In this document: positions 1-8,186 of the stretch, piece by piece
Layout of the letters: every line of letters starts with the position of its first letter
Position numbering within the stretch: the first letter of the stretch is position 1
NCBI GenBank assembly: GCA_013140775.1
Contig: JABFSA010000067.1
Span: 1 to 33,835, forward strand
Direction: 5' to 3'
Source: Acidobacteriota bacterium
GTDB taxonomy: Bacteria; Acidobacteriota; Vicinamibacteria; Vicinamibacterales; UBA2999
Length of the DNA stretch: 33,835 bases
The notes under the pieces: generated by a model
Databases searched by the model: none
What the model saw: the letters and a program-made list of their open reading frames with translations, nothing else
Told to the model about the DNA's origin: nothing
Made by a program: the position numbers and the translations under genes

Positions 1-563
1 GTCCTTGTCGAAGGGGACGACACCAATGAACCGATCGCCGATGCCGCCAAAGAGGCCCACACGCTGTCCACGTCCGCACGTCAGCAGCGCGTCGATGGTG
101 CGAACACCCGTCGGCAATGGCGTCGATACAGGCTGGCGTGCGAGCGGGTTGCTCGGGGCCCGCCGCAGCGGGACCTGTACCGTGGCCCGAACGGGACCGA
201 GATCGTCCAGCGGCTGACCGAACGCATCAACCACGCGGCCAAGGAGCGCCGTCCCGACCGGCACGGTCGCGCACGAGCTGCGGAGGGTAATGCTGGCGCC
301 GGGACGTACGCCTGTCGTGTCACCCAACGGCACGGACAGCAAGTGTCCGTCGCGAAATCCCACAACCTCGACCAGCAGAGGCCGCTCACCGCGGTCGCCC
401 GCGATGGCGCAGATATCGCCCACGCGGGCCATTGGCCCTACTGACTCGATCAGGAGACCCACGACGCGCACGACACGACCGGCCAGGGGCGTTGAGTCCA
501 CCCGCGAGAGCCGTTCGAAGTAGGGGCCGAGAGAGACGCCAGCGGCGCTAGCTGGCGTCGCCA
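1..563 (-). CDS. fliI: Flagellum-specific ATP synthase FliI, N-terminal part, runs off left edge
   Basis: FliI is the hexameric ATPase of the flagellar type III export apparatus at the cytoplasmic base of the flagellum. I read about 187 residues from ATG 561-563, which overlaps the end of fliH by 16 bases. The beta-barrel domain is present (GRVVRVVGLLIES near residue 29; LLGRVVDAFGQPLDDLGP near 107), followed by the family segments TPLPTGVRTIDALL and CGRGQRVGLFGG. Directly after this the family has a GxGxGKS Walker A loop, but the sequence reads IGDRFIGVVPFDKD (positions 1-42), with no lysine-serine. Homology therefore stops about 42 bases before the window edge, which suggests a junction or assembly error rather than an ordinary FliI. 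Identity is secure from the preceding 170 residues and from its place after fliH. Confidence 0.88.
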
Positions 564-1204
564 TGTCCGGGGGAATCACTACCTGGGAGTTGGGCACTTC
601 CGTCGAGAATCGCTCGAGCCAGCTGCTCGAGCTGGGCCTCGGGTGACACGTCCATGAACCCGAAGTCGGACTGCACGATGCAGCCGTTACTGGCAACCGT
701 CGGATCGGCCACCACCTGCACGTGCGCGAGCGGCCCGGTGCCCGAGAGGCTGGCGCCGACCATCGCGTAGTCATCCGGGTTGAGTCGAATGGTGGCCGAC
801 GTGTAGTCCGCCAGCCGGTCGAGCGCGGTTCTCGCCATGCCCACCAGGAGGCTGCGGTCAACGCTGAGCTCGCGCTGGATGAGCCGGTGCGCAATCGCGA
901 GGGCCAGCTGCACCGTTTGCTGCTCACTCCGACGAAGCGTTTCTTTCCTCAGCGACACCAGCTCGTCGAGCGATTCACCGAGCTTCTGCGCGAGACGTTC
1001 CGTGCGTGCCGCCGCTGCCTCGCTGCCAGCCTTCTCTCCCTGCGAATAGCCCTTGAGAAAGGCATCGCGCTCGATCGCCGCGATATCCACAGGCGGACCA
1101 TCCCCGTCTCGTCTCGATCCGGCCGAGCCCGAGGGACGCGTGCCGCCCCAGTCGAACGGCTCGACACCCTGCGGCCTGGCAAGGCGCGTCGCTCTATACG
1201 ACAT
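548..1204 (-). CDS. fliH: Flagellar assembly protein FliH
   Basis: FliH binds and restrains the FliI ATPase and helps bring export substrates to the flagellar type III gate. The protein is 218 residues, normal for the family. Residues 1-40 are a poorly conserved arginine/glycine-rich leader. A helical stretch from about 45 to 105 includes GYSQGEKAGSEAAAARTERL, the kind of segment that carries the FliH GxxxG-type repeats. The C-terminal FliH/HrpE/SctL domain follows (LALAIAHRLIQREL; IRLNPDDYAMV; NGCIVQSDFGFMDVSPEAQLEQL). The ATG start at 1202-1204 lies inside the end of fliG (11-base overlap), and the stop overlaps the fliI start, so translation of fliG-fliH-fliI is probably coupled. Confidence 0.9.
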   Translation of the reverse strand: MSYRATRLARPQGVEPFDWGGTRPSGSAGSRRDGDGPPVDIAAIERDAFLKGYSQGEKAGSEAAAARTERLAQKLGESLDELVSLRKETLRRSEQQTVQLALAIAHRLIQRELSVDRSLLVGMARTALDRLADYTSATIRLNPDDYAMVGASLSGTGPLAHVQVVADPTVASNGCIVQSDFGFMDVSPEAQLEQLARAILDGSAQLPGSDSPGHGDAS

Positions 1205-2207
1205 AAGCCTCGCCCGCCGCCGCGCCGGTGGTGATTAACCCTTCCTCTTCGAGCTTGCGGGCGATCGCCACGATCTCCTGCTGCGCTTTTTCGACCTCGC
1301 GGAGCCGGGTCGGTCCGAGCACGTCCATCTCTTCCTTCAGCATGTCGGCCGCGCGCTTCGACATGTTGCCGAAGAAGCGCGTCCGGATGTCCTCGCTCGC
1401 GCCCTTCAGCGCCACCGCAAGGCCCTTCTTGTCAGCGCGCTGGATGATTTCCCGCAGACCGTTGTCCTCGACCTGCCGGAGGTCGTCGAAGACGAACATC
1501 AGGTTGCGAATCGAGACGGCGAGATCGGGCGAATCGGTCTCAATCGTTTCGAGCACTTCCTTGCTGATGCCCCGGTCGAGTCGATTGAACAGCTCCGCCA
1601 CCGCGCGGATGCCACCCCGCTGCTCTCGGCTGCCGCGGCCAAGTGTCGTCAACCGCTGATCGATCAACGCGGAAATCTGGGCAATGACCTCGGGCGAGAT
1701 CTCGTCGAGGTTGGCCATCCGCGTCAGCACCTCCACCCGGATCGCCTCCGGAAGGAGCGAGACGAGTTCGGCCGCGTTGTTGGGGTGCAGGTGCGCCATG
1801 ATGAGCGCGATGGTCTGGGGATGCTCACCCAGAATGAACTTCGACAGCTGCTGCGGATCTGCCCGCTCGAGCTGGACGAACCCGACCGTCGATTTGAACT
1901 GCCGGGCGAGCCGTTCGAGAATCCGGCGTGATTCGTCCACGCCCAGGGTCCGCTCGAGCAGTTTGCGCGCGAAGTCCACGCCGCCCTGGTTGACGTACTC
2001 CGCTGCCGACGCCATGTCGTTGAACTCCGTCAACACGCGTTCGCCGGTGTCTGGAGGCACGGCGCCAAGCTGGGCGAGCTCTTTGACGATCCGCTCGATC
2101 TCATCGTTGGTGAGGTGCTTGAAGATCGCGCTGGACGGCTCTTCACCAAGCGCCGCGAGAAGGATGGCGGACTTCCGGATACCAGACAGCGCCACCTGAA
2201 CAGCCAC
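1194..2207 (-). CDS. fliG: Flagellar motor switch protein FliG
   Basis: FliG forms the upper part of the C-ring, joins it to the FliF M-ring and receives torque from the MotA stator. The 337-residue length and the three-domain order match the family: FliG-N (SGIRKSAILLAALGEE onward), FliG-M (residues about 105-195, with the EHPQTIALIMAHL motif, the EHPQ surface that contacts FliM) and FliG-C (about 200-325, with the charged torque helix region FVFDDLRQVEDNGLREIIQRADKKGLAVALKGA). The start is GTG at 2205-2207, one base after the fliF stop. It is encoded in the middle of the flgB-fliI operon. Confidence 0.96.
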   Translation of the reverse strand: MAVQVALSGIRKSAILLAALGEEPSSAIFKHLTNDEIERIVKELAQLGAVPPDTGERVLTEFNDMASAAEYVNQGGVDFARKLLERTLGVDESRRILERLARQFKSTVGFVQLERADPQQLSKFILGEHPQTIALIMAHLHPNNAAELVSLLPEAIRVEVLTRMANLDEISPEVIAQISALIDQRLTTLGRGSREQRGGIRAVAELFNRLDRGISKEVLETIETDSPDLAVSIRNLMFVFDDLRQVEDNGLREIIQRADKKGLAVALKGASEDIRTRFFGNMSKRAADMLKEEMDVLGPTRLREVEKAQQEIVAIARKLEEEGLITTGAAAGEAYVV

Positions 2208-2208
2208 G

Positions 2209-3915
2209 TCAGCGCTCCTCTTCCGTCAGCCAGGCACGCAGCAGGCGTGCGGTGTTCTCTGGTTCCTTCTCGGACAGCGTCGCCACGCGGCGAGTCAGCA
2301 CAGGAAGGCGTCGCGACGCTGCAGCGTTGCCGTTCTGCAGCTCCGCCTCGATCTCACTTTCCATGTCCTCGACGGTGCGGACCTGGCCACCAGCAGCGAT
2401 AGCGCCCCGCTTCAGCGCCTGTGCCGGGCGCAGCGCTCCGGCAATCATCGGCCTGATCACGCCGAAGAACGCGAACGCGCCAAGCAGCAGAATGCCGATG
2501 ATACGAACCGCCTCGAACGCCTGCGGCTCGTAGCGCTCCCACACAGGCACGGGCACGATCTCCTCGACCGGGGGCTCCTCGAACGCGATGTTCTCCACCG
2601 TGAGCTGATCACCGCGCATGGCGTCAAACCCGACAGCGGCGCTCACGAGGTCGCGAATCTTCTGAATCTCCTCGGCCGAACGCGGCGTCGCGGTGGTTTG
2701 CCCCTCCGCTGCGCCCTCAGCGGGCGCACGGTTGTCGTCCAGGACCACCGCCACCGACAGCCTCGCGATCTGGCCCTGTGGCTGAATGACATGGCGGGTC
2801 AGTTTGCTCACCTCGTAATTCGTGACCTCCGAGGTACTGCTGTTACCCACCGTGCTCGACGCCATCATCGGCGCGGCCTGGCCTGGCGCCGCAGCTGCGG
2901 CCGGCGGCGCATTAGGATTGGCTGGAAGGTTCGCGCGCGCACCAACGACGCCAGGCACGCTGCCGCCTCCACTTGCAGCGGCCGCTGCGGATGCGGCCAC
3001 TCCTGCGGCTCCGGGGTTCGGGCTGTTCGATGTCTGGCTCGTCCGTTGCTGACTGCGGATGACCGGCGTCGGATCCCAGACCTCCTCTGTCTCCTCACGG
3101 GTGTTCGTCTCGAGTTTCGCGTTGACGTTCACGCGAACACGGCCGGGGCCGACAATCGGTTCGAGCAACGACACAAGACGAACGGACAGGTCGCGTTCGA
3201 GCGTCTGCTGACGTTCGAGCTGCTCGGTCCCTCCCATGTCGTCGGGAGCCGCCTGCGGACGAGACAGGGGGCGGCCGAAGTTGTCGATGACCACAACGGA
3301 TTCAGGCCGCAGCGACTCGACGCTCGCCGCAACGAAGTTCGTGATGGCCGACACGGTCGCCGGCGATAGCTGGCGATTCTGCCGGAGCTTCAGCACCACC
3401 GACGCGGTGGTGGGCTGCGACTGACCGACGAACAACGATGCCGGGGGCATCGCCACGTGCACACGCGCGCCGGCGACTTCGGCGATGGTCGAGATGGTTC
3501 GTGCAAGCTCGCCCTCGAGTGCCCGCCGGTAATTGACGTGCTCCATGAAGTCGGTCACGCCAAACGACGTCCGATCAAAGATCTCGAACCCGATTCGACC
3601 GGAGCCGGGCATGCCCTGCGCGGCCACGTCGAGTCGCAGTTCGTCGATGCGGGAGACGGGCACTTTCACCGTCCGACCGCCATCATCGAGGACGTACTGG
3701 ACCTTGGCGGCCTTCAGCCGCGTGACGACAGCGCCGGCGGACTCGGGGTCCATATCCGAGAACAGCACGCCGTAGCTTGGCGTGTTCAGGTAGTACGCCG
3801 AGGCGATGGTGACGCCCACGACCGACACGAAGGCGAATGCCAGGGTGACGATCTGTCGGCCGGACAGCGAGGATGCCGCGGCGTTCAGGCGAGCAAAGAG
3901 TTGTTCAGGATTCAC
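2209..3915 (-). CDS. fliF: Flagellar M-ring protein FliF
   Basis: FliF makes the MS-ring in the inner membrane, the platform on which the basal body and export apparatus are built. The protein is 568 residues, usual size. A first membrane segment lies near residues 22-44, followed by the ring-building motifs (YGVLFSDMDPESAGAVV; GSGRIGFEIFDRTSFGVTDFMEHVNYRRALEGEL; ARVHVAMP). A low-complexity Ala/Pro/Gly/Ser-rich region at about 290-350 is a likely insertion in the periplasmic part. A second membrane segment (FEAVRIIGILLLGAFAFFGVI) precedes the cytoplasmic tail that binds FliG. The start is GTG at 3913-3915, 21 bases after fliE, with no strong ribosome binding site. Confidence 0.96.
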   Translation of the reverse strand: MNPEQLFARLNAAASSLSGRQIVTLAFAFVSVVGVTIASAYYLNTPSYGVLFSDMDPESAGAVVTRLKAAKVQYVLDDGGRTVKVPVSRIDELRLDVAAQGMPGSGRIGFEIFDRTSFGVTDFMEHVNYRRALEGELARTISTIAEVAGARVHVAMPPASLFVGQSQPTTASVVLKLRQNRQLSPATVSAITNFVAASVESLRPESVVVIDNFGRPLSRPQAAPDDMGGTEQLERQQTLERDLSVRLVSLLEPIVGPGRVRVNVNAKLETNTREETEEVWDPTPVIRSQQRTSQTSNSPNPGAAGVAASAAAAASGGGSVPGVVGARANLPANPNAPPAAAAAPGQAAPMMASSTVGNSSTSEVTNYEVSKLTRHVIQPQGQIARLSVAVVLDDNRAPAEGAAEGQTTATPRSAEEIQKIRDLVSAAVGFDAMRGDQLTVENIAFEEPPVEEIVPVPVWERYEPQAFEAVRIIGILLLGAFAFFGVIRPMIAGALRPAQALKRGAIAAGGQVRTVEDMESEIEAELQNGNAAASRRLPVLTRRVATLSEKEPENTARLLRAWLTEEER

Positions 3916-3936
3916 AGTACGTTACGCACCGACGGG

Positions 3937-4236
3937 CTAGACCGGCATCCGCATGATGTCTTGATAGGCCTGCACGAGCTTGTTCCGCACCTGCACGGTC
4001 AGTTGCAGCGCTGTCTCCGCGCGCTGAAGCGCAATCATCGCCTCGTGCACGTCGCCGGTTCCCGTGAGCATGTTTTGAACCGCCGAGTTCGCGGCCGACG
4101 ATGACTGATCGACCGATCCGATCAGCTTGCTCAACGACTCGCCAAAGCCCTGGCCATTGGTTGGTCCGGTCGTACGTATCGAGGGACCGATGTTCGGTAT
4201 CGAGCCCGTGGTGATCGGAGGAATCGGGGTGACCAT
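3937..4236 (-). CDS. fliE: Flagellar hook-basal body protein FliE
   Basis: FliE is the small adaptor between the MS-ring/export gate and the proximal rod, and the first rod-side protein exported. The 99 residues match the family. The conserved C-terminal helices read GTGDVHEAMIALQRAETALQ and VQVRNKLVQAYQDIMRMPV, typical of FliE. The N-terminal 35 residues are proline/threonine-rich and variable. It begins 3 bases after the flgC stop and precedes fliF, the canonical flgBC-fliE-fliF order. Confidence 0.95.
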   Translation of the reverse strand: MVTPIPPITTGSIPNIGPSIRTTGPTNGQGFGESLSKLIGSVDQSSSAANSAVQNMLTGTGDVHEAMIALQRAETALQLTVQVRNKLVQAYQDIMRMPV

Positions 4237-4239
4237 CGG

Positions 4240-4668
4240 TTACCTCGCCAGCTCGAGCGCTTTTTGAACCATGTCGCGAATCAGGCCAATCGCGGTCAGA
4301 TTCGCCTGATAGGCACGCGCCGCCGACAGCATGTCCACCATCTCCTCGGGCGCGTCCACGTTGGGCATCGCCACGAATCCACCCTCGTCTGCATCCGGAT
4401 GCGACGGGTCGTAGCGGCGTTTGAACTCGGACTGATCCTCGACGACACCGGCGACCCGCACGCCGACGGCGCCTGTCTTGTTCATGGCCGCATCGAAGGA
4501 GTTCTCGGGTTGCGCGGCGAGCACCACGTCACGACGACGGTACGGTTTGCCGTCAGGACCGCGGGTCGATTCGGCGTTCGCCATGTTGGACACGGCGACC
4601 TCGATGCGCGTGCGTTCCGCGTTGAGCGCGCTTGCACTGGCAGACAGCGCCGCAGACAAGGTAGACAT
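4240..4668 (-). CDS. flgC: Flagellar basal-body rod protein FlgC
   Basis: FlgC is a proximal rod subunit spanning the periplasm. At 142 residues it is of normal size. The N-terminal rod motif (SALNAERTRIEVAVSNMANAEST) and the C-terminal flagellar rod/hook helix (EEMVDMLSAARAYQANLTAIGLIRDMVQKALEL) are both present, with FVAMPNVDAPEEM in front of the latter. The ATG at 4666-4668 overlaps the flgB stop by one base (TGATG on the minus strand), so the two are almost certainly translated together. Confidence 0.96.
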   Translation of the reverse strand: MSTLSAALSASASALNAERTRIEVAVSNMANAESTRGPDGKPYRRRDVVLAAQPENSFDAAMNKTGAVGVRVAGVVEDQSEFKRRYDPSHPDADEGGFVAMPNVDAPEEMVDMLSAARAYQANLTAIGLIRDMVQKALELAR

Positions 4669-5060
4669 CAGCGTCCCTCGTTGATCGCGTAACGAATGAG
4701 CCGGAACTTCGCAGCCAGCGCCGTCTGCGCCTTGCTGAAGTCACCGGAGGCCCTGGTCATCTCGAGCAACTCGCGGTCGAGCTGCACGTTGTTCCCGTCA
4801 CGTCTCGACTGGAGTCCGTCAACTTCCTTCACGGCGACGCGCTCGCCCGTGGTGCCCGTCGAATGCGCACCGCTCGTTCCTGCGAGCGTGGCCTTGCCGA
4901 CTTCACGCGCGAGCACCTGTTCGAAATCGATCTCGCGTGTGCGGTAGCCGGGCGTATCGAGATTCGCCAGGTTCCCCGTGGTGACGACCTGCTTCGCGAC
5001 GGCAAGATTCATCTGCCGCCCGAGGGCCTTCATGATTGCGTCGTCTGAGATCTCGTTCAT
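4668..5060 (-). CDS. flgB: Flagellar basal-body rod protein FlgB
   Basis: FlgB is a proximal rod protein and the first gene of this seven-gene minus-strand operon. The 130-residue protein has the family signature in its first half (QMNLAVAKQVVTTGNLANLDTPGYRTREIDFEQVL) and the closing helix that packs in the rod (DRELLEMTRASGDFSKAQTALAAKFRLIRYAI). The start is ATG at 5058-5060, with a GAGAGA-type ribosome binding site just upstream. The 289 bases upstream hold no convincing gene and should contain the operon promoter. Confidence 0.95.
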   Translation of the reverse strand: MNEISDDAIMKALGRQMNLAVAKQVVTTGNLANLDTPGYRTREIDFEQVLAREVGKATLAGTSGAHSTGTTGERVAVKEVDGLQSRRDGNNVQLDRELLEMTRASGDFSKAQTALAAKFRLIRYAINEGR

Positions 5061-5147
5061 ATCTCTCTCACGCGTCGTAGCGCCCGCCGTTCATTGACAG
5101 TCGTCGTGTCCGGCTTCGACTGTCGAGCAGGTCATTTGCGAGGCGCG

Positions 5148-5161
5148 GCAGCGATGTGCCA
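5148..5161 (-). promoter_or_regulatory. Weak sigma-54-like promoter candidate for the flagellar operon
   Basis: Read on the minus strand, TGGCAC lies at 5161-5156 and CTGC at 5151-5148, about 100 bases upstream of flgB. The -24 element is an exact match to the sigma-54 consensus. The -12 element is partial, and the spacing is one base shorter than the strict sigma-54 rule. An NtrC-type sigma-54 activator is encoded 0.7 kb away, which raises the prior, but the spacing defect makes this doubtful. Confidence 0.2.
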
Positions 5162-5349
5162 TCGCGCGAGCGACGATTGAGCAAGAAGGGTGCCGGTCCG
5201 CGAGATCGAATGAAAGCGTCCGGTTTTGTGGGAAGGATCGATGAGGCGTTCGGTCACGCGGTGTCGGAGGGGCGACACCAGCCGTCGGACACTCGGCCGC
5301 GTTCACTGCGGCGACCCTGCGTCTTCAGCGAGACGAGGACGTGTAGAGA

Positions 5350-5748
5350 CTAGATCGCCGGGCGCGACGCGAATCGCTCGGCGGCCTGCGCGACGACGAC
5401 ATCCATCTGGGCCAGCGTGAAGGGCTTCGTCAGAAAGGTATCGGCGCCAGCGAGCACTGCCCGCGTTTCGGTATCAGGGAGTGTCATGCCCGTCATCATG
5501 ACAGTGTGTCCGTTCGGGTTGGCGGCACGCGATGCGGCCAGCACCTCGAATCCGTCGGCGCCAGGCATACCGATATCGGTGACGACCAGGTGATAGTGCC
5601 CACCAGACGCTGCGAGCGCGCGAACGGCGGATCGGCCATCGGGGTGGGTCTTACAGGAGAGGCCGCGCGTGCGGAAGTACTCGCTCAGCAGATTGCAGAT
5701 ATCCGTGTCGTCGTCTGCGACGAGCACCTCGAAGGTCGGGGTCGGCAT
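5350..5748 (-). CDS. Single-domain response regulator (CheY-like receiver)
   Basis: This 132-residue protein is almost entirely a receiver domain with no output domain: acidic pocket ADDD near residues 11-14, phospho-acceptor D58 in VVTDIGMPG, conserved T near 86 and K108 in FLTKPF. It should act by phosphorylation-dependent binding to a partner such as a flagellar switch protein or kinase. The open frame extends upstream to 5853, but I place the start at ATG 5746-5748 because GGGAGG (5759-5764, minus strand) sits 10 bases upstream and family similarity begins there. It is divergent from the sigma-54 activator and lies next to the flagellar operon, so a motility role is likely but unproven. 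Confidence 0.9.
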   Translation of the reverse strand: MPTPTFEVLVADDDTDICNLLSEYFRTRGLSCKTHPDGRSAVRALAASGGHYHLVVTDIGMPGADGFEVLAASRAANPNGHTVMMTGMTLPDTETRAVLAGADTFLTKPFTLAQMDVVVAQAAERFASRPAI

Positions 5749-5884
5749 GAGTCGGCTACCTCCCACATCAAGTCGACAGCCCATGGGGTTTCTTGAATTG
5801 ACGCCCCCTATAGGATTTCCGACACGGTGCCGAGAATCCGTCTGCCGTTCCATGAAGGGACGTGCGGTCCTGAGACTCCACCCA

Positions 5885-7288
5885 ATGAGCGAACGTACGC
5901 AGGCGTCAGTACTGGTCGTTGAAGACGAGCCCGATCTACAGCAACTTCTCCTGGAATCCCTTGAGGCTGACGGGTTTGCCGTCGCCCAGTCGTTCGACGG
6001 GGCCGACGCCAGAGACCGGATTAGGGGGTTTGCCTATGACGCTCTCGTCGTGGACCTCCGCCTGCCGGACGCCAACGGTATGGACATCCTGGACGAGGCC
6101 CTGACCCGCTACCCCGAGATCAAAGCCGTGGTCATCACGGGGGTCGGGGGCGTAGCCGAGGCCGTCACCGCCGTCCGCCGAGGGGCCATCGACGTGATGA
6201 TCAAGCCCTTCCAGCTGGCACAGCTGTCCCGCACCCTCCGGGCAGCCGTCGAGCAACGGACGCTGCGGCAGGAAAACGCCGCCCTCCGCGCCAAGCTCCA
6301 CGATCGATTCAGATTCGAGAACATCATCGGGCGGAGTCCCGCCATGAAGGATGTGTTCTCCACGCTGGAGCTGGTGTCGCCCATGAACAGCACCGTGCTG
6401 ATCGTTGGCGAAACGGGCACCGGTAAGGAACTCATCGCCCGGACCATTCACCACAACAGTCCGCGCTCGGAACAGCCGTTCGTGGCATTCAACGCAGCCG
6501 CCATTCCCGAAGGGCTGGCTGAAACCGAACTCTTCGGACACGTGAAGGGCGCCTTCACCGGCGCAGTGGCTGCACGCTCGGGCCGCTTCGAGCTCGCCCA
6601 CCGCGGCACCCTCTTCATCGACGAAGTCGCGTCGATGTCGCTCGCGCTCCAGTCCAAGCTCCTGCGAGCTCTCCAGGAACGTCAGCTCCAGCGGGTCGGC
6701 GAGTCGAAGAACGTCTCATTCGATGTGCGCATCATCGCCGCGACGAACGTGGACCTTCGAAAGATGGTCAAAGAAGGGACCTTCCGTGAGGACTTGTACT
6801 ATCGCCTCAACGTGATTCCCGTGCGGCTGCCGCCACTGCGCCAGCGCGCCGACGACCTGCCGTTGCTCTCGCAGCACTTCGTCCAGAAGGCGTGCGAATC
6901 GAATCGTGTGCCCTCACGAGTGCTCGGCCAGGAAGTGATGCGGGTACTGATGGCACACGACTGGCCCGGCAACATCCGTCAGCTCGAGAACGCCATGGAG
7001 TTTGCCGTCGCGATGAGCGCCCACACGACTGAAATCACACCCGCCATGCTGCCGGAAGATATTCGGCATCCTGATCGAACGGGCGTGCTGCAGCCGGTGC
7101 TCATCCCGGATGAAGGGCTGAACTTTACCGCTGTCGTGTCGCAGCTCGAACGCGACTTGATTCTCGGGTGCCTGGAAAAGACTGGTGGGAACAAGCGTCA
7201 GGCTGCAAGGCTCCTGCAGCTCAGCCGCACGACGCTCATCGACAAGCTCCAGCGCCTGACGCCCCCGGCCCAGACCTCCGCAGCCTAA
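5885..7288 (+). CDS. NtrC-family sigma-54-dependent response regulator
   Basis: A 467-residue transcriptional activator that remodels sigma-54 RNA polymerase using ATP. Domain order: receiver (about 8-120; phospho-acceptor D57 in VVDLRLPD, K108 in MIKPF); AAA+ domain (about 145-375) with Walker A GETGTGKE at 175-182, the sigma-54 contact loop GAFTGA at 222-227 and Walker B GTLFIDEV at 241-248; and a C-terminal Fis-type helix-turn-helix (GGNKRQAARLLQLSRTTLIDKL). All catalytic motifs are intact. The start is ATG 5885; an in-frame ATG at 5852 is possible, and neither has a clear ribosome binding site. Its stop overlaps the stop of the convergent kinase-like gene by three bases. It could control the flagellar genes, as FlrC/FleR-type proteins do, but its target cannot be read from sequence. 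Confidence 0.93.
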   Translation: MSERTQASVLVVEDEPDLQQLLLESLEADGFAVAQSFDGADARDRIRGFAYDALVVDLRLPDANGMDILDEALTRYPEIKAVVITGVGGVAEAVTAVRRGAIDVMIKPFQLAQLSRTLRAAVEQRTLRQENAALRAKLHDRFRFENIIGRSPAMKDVFSTLELVSPMNSTVLIVGETGTGKELIARTIHHNSPRSEQPFVAFNAAAIPEGLAETELFGHVKGAFTGAVAARSGRFELAHRGTLFIDEVASMSLALQSKLLRALQERQLQRVGESKNVSFDVRIIAATNVDLRKMVKEGTFREDLYYRLNVIPVRLPPLRQRADDLPLLSQHFVQKACESNRVPSRVLGQEVMRVLMAHDWPGNIRQLENAMEFAVAMSAHTTEITPAMLPEDIRHPDRTGVLQPVLIPDEGLNFTAVVSQLERDLILGCLEKTGGNKRQAARLLQLSRTTLIDKLQRLTPPAQTSAA

Positions 7289-8055
7289 CTCGATCGCGCA
7301 GGCGCCACGTTCCCCGCGGCGTCCTGCGCTGGCAATGCCAGGGCGAGCTTCGGCCCGCCCTCTCTCGACAGCTCGCACTCCAGCACGGCACCCAGTTCGG
7401 CAGCGAGCCTGGCCATCACGCGCTGCTGGAGGTCGAGCCCGAACTCCCCTGCCGGTCCCGCAGTCACCGCCGACGCTGGTGAACCCGAGGCACTCACCTC
7501 AATCACGACATCAGAGCCACGGCGGCGGAGTCCGATGACGATCTTTGCTCCGCTCCAGCCGGCAATGACGGCCTCGCTCCCAAGAAGCAGATTGAGCAAC
7601 AGCTGCAGAAGGTCACGACGACGTGCTCGGGTGAGATAGGGGCCGCCCTCGACACCAGTGACGTCCGCGGTGATTCGCGCCCGGCCGAGAGAGTGCGACC
7701 GCATCTCCAAGGCCGTGCGAGCGAGGTCACCAAGCTCGACGACGTCAGGGGACTCAGAGACCGGCCGCGAGTATGCGAGGAGCGACTCGAGTGCGTCGGA
7801 TGCCCGTGTCGCCTGCGCGCGAATCGTCTGCGCTCGACGAATGATGGCGGGGTCCAGCCCTTCACGGCTTTCCAACAGCTCCGCGTTACCCCCGGTCACC
7901 TGCAGGGAATTCTTCACGGCGTGGACGGTATTGGACAGCACCTGGGCGATTGTCCACAGACGATTCACTTCTTCGAGGGCGTTGTCGCCGAGGAGACTCA
8001 GATCGGCTGTCCAGGGACCACGGCCGGGGGGTGTCACGGAGCGCCATGATGACAC
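7285..8055 (-). CDS. Histidine-kinase-like protein with degenerate ATP-binding domain
   Basis: About 256 residues if started at GTG 8053-8055. The frame stays open to GTG 8172, but that would overlap the divergent diguanylate cyclase gene and adds an arginine-rich stretch without family character. The dimerisation/phosphotransfer helix is recognisable as NtrB-like (HAVKNSLQVTGGNAELLE, followed by SLLAYSRPV). The following GHKL-type domain lacks the usual ATP site: the N-box asparagine is replaced (NLLLGSEAV where NLLLNAxxA is expected), no DxGxG G1 box is found (SASGSPAS at that place), and the G2 region reads FGLDLQQ. It has no transmembrane segments. It could be a histidine phosphotransfer protein or a pseudokinase for the adjoining response regulators. 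Confidence 0.75.
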   Translation of the reverse strand: MSSWRSVTPPGRGPWTADLSLLGDNALEEVNRLWTIAQVLSNTVHAVKNSLQVTGGNAELLESREGLDPAIIRRAQTIRAQATRASDALESLLAYSRPVSESPDVVELGDLARTALEMRSHSLGRARITADVTGVEGGPYLTRARRRDLLQLLLNLLLGSEAVIAGWSGAKIVIGLRRRGSDVVIEVSASGSPASAVTAGPAGEFGLDLQQRVMARLAAELGAVLECELSREGGPKLALALPAQDAAGNVAPARSS

Positions 8056-8173
8056 ATTCCGTGCACGCTCATGTTCGGTGCCATCAAGCCGATTCACAGT
8101 ATTGTCCGCTCGTGGTACGAGGCGGAGACTGACGGTTCTGGACCGTGCATGAATGCACCGGGACCGGGCCACT

Positions 8174-8182
8174 AGAGGAGAG
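8174..8182 (+). promoter_or_regulatory. Ribosome binding site that sets the start of the diguanylate cyclase
   Basis: AGAGGAGAG stands a few bases before TTG 8187. It supports a TTG start there over the more upstream GTG 8145, which would overlap the open frame of the divergent kinase-like gene. Confidence 0.55.
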
Positions 8183-8186
8183 ACGT

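Noticed and set aside
2698..3369. 223-codon plus-strand frame
   Set aside because: Lies antisense to fliF, is Arg/His-rich and has no family signature.
5156..5353. 65-codon frame in the gap upstream of flgB
   Set aside because: Arg-rich with no ribosome binding site or hydrophobic segment; the gap is more likely the flagellar promoter region.
5936..6601. 221-codon minus-strand frame
   Set aside because: Antisense to the sigma-54 activator; composition typical of a shadow frame.
8056..8172. Upstream extension of the kinase-like gene to GTG 8172
   Set aside because: It would overlap the divergent gene and adds only an Arg-rich sequence without family character, although the exact start stays uncertain.
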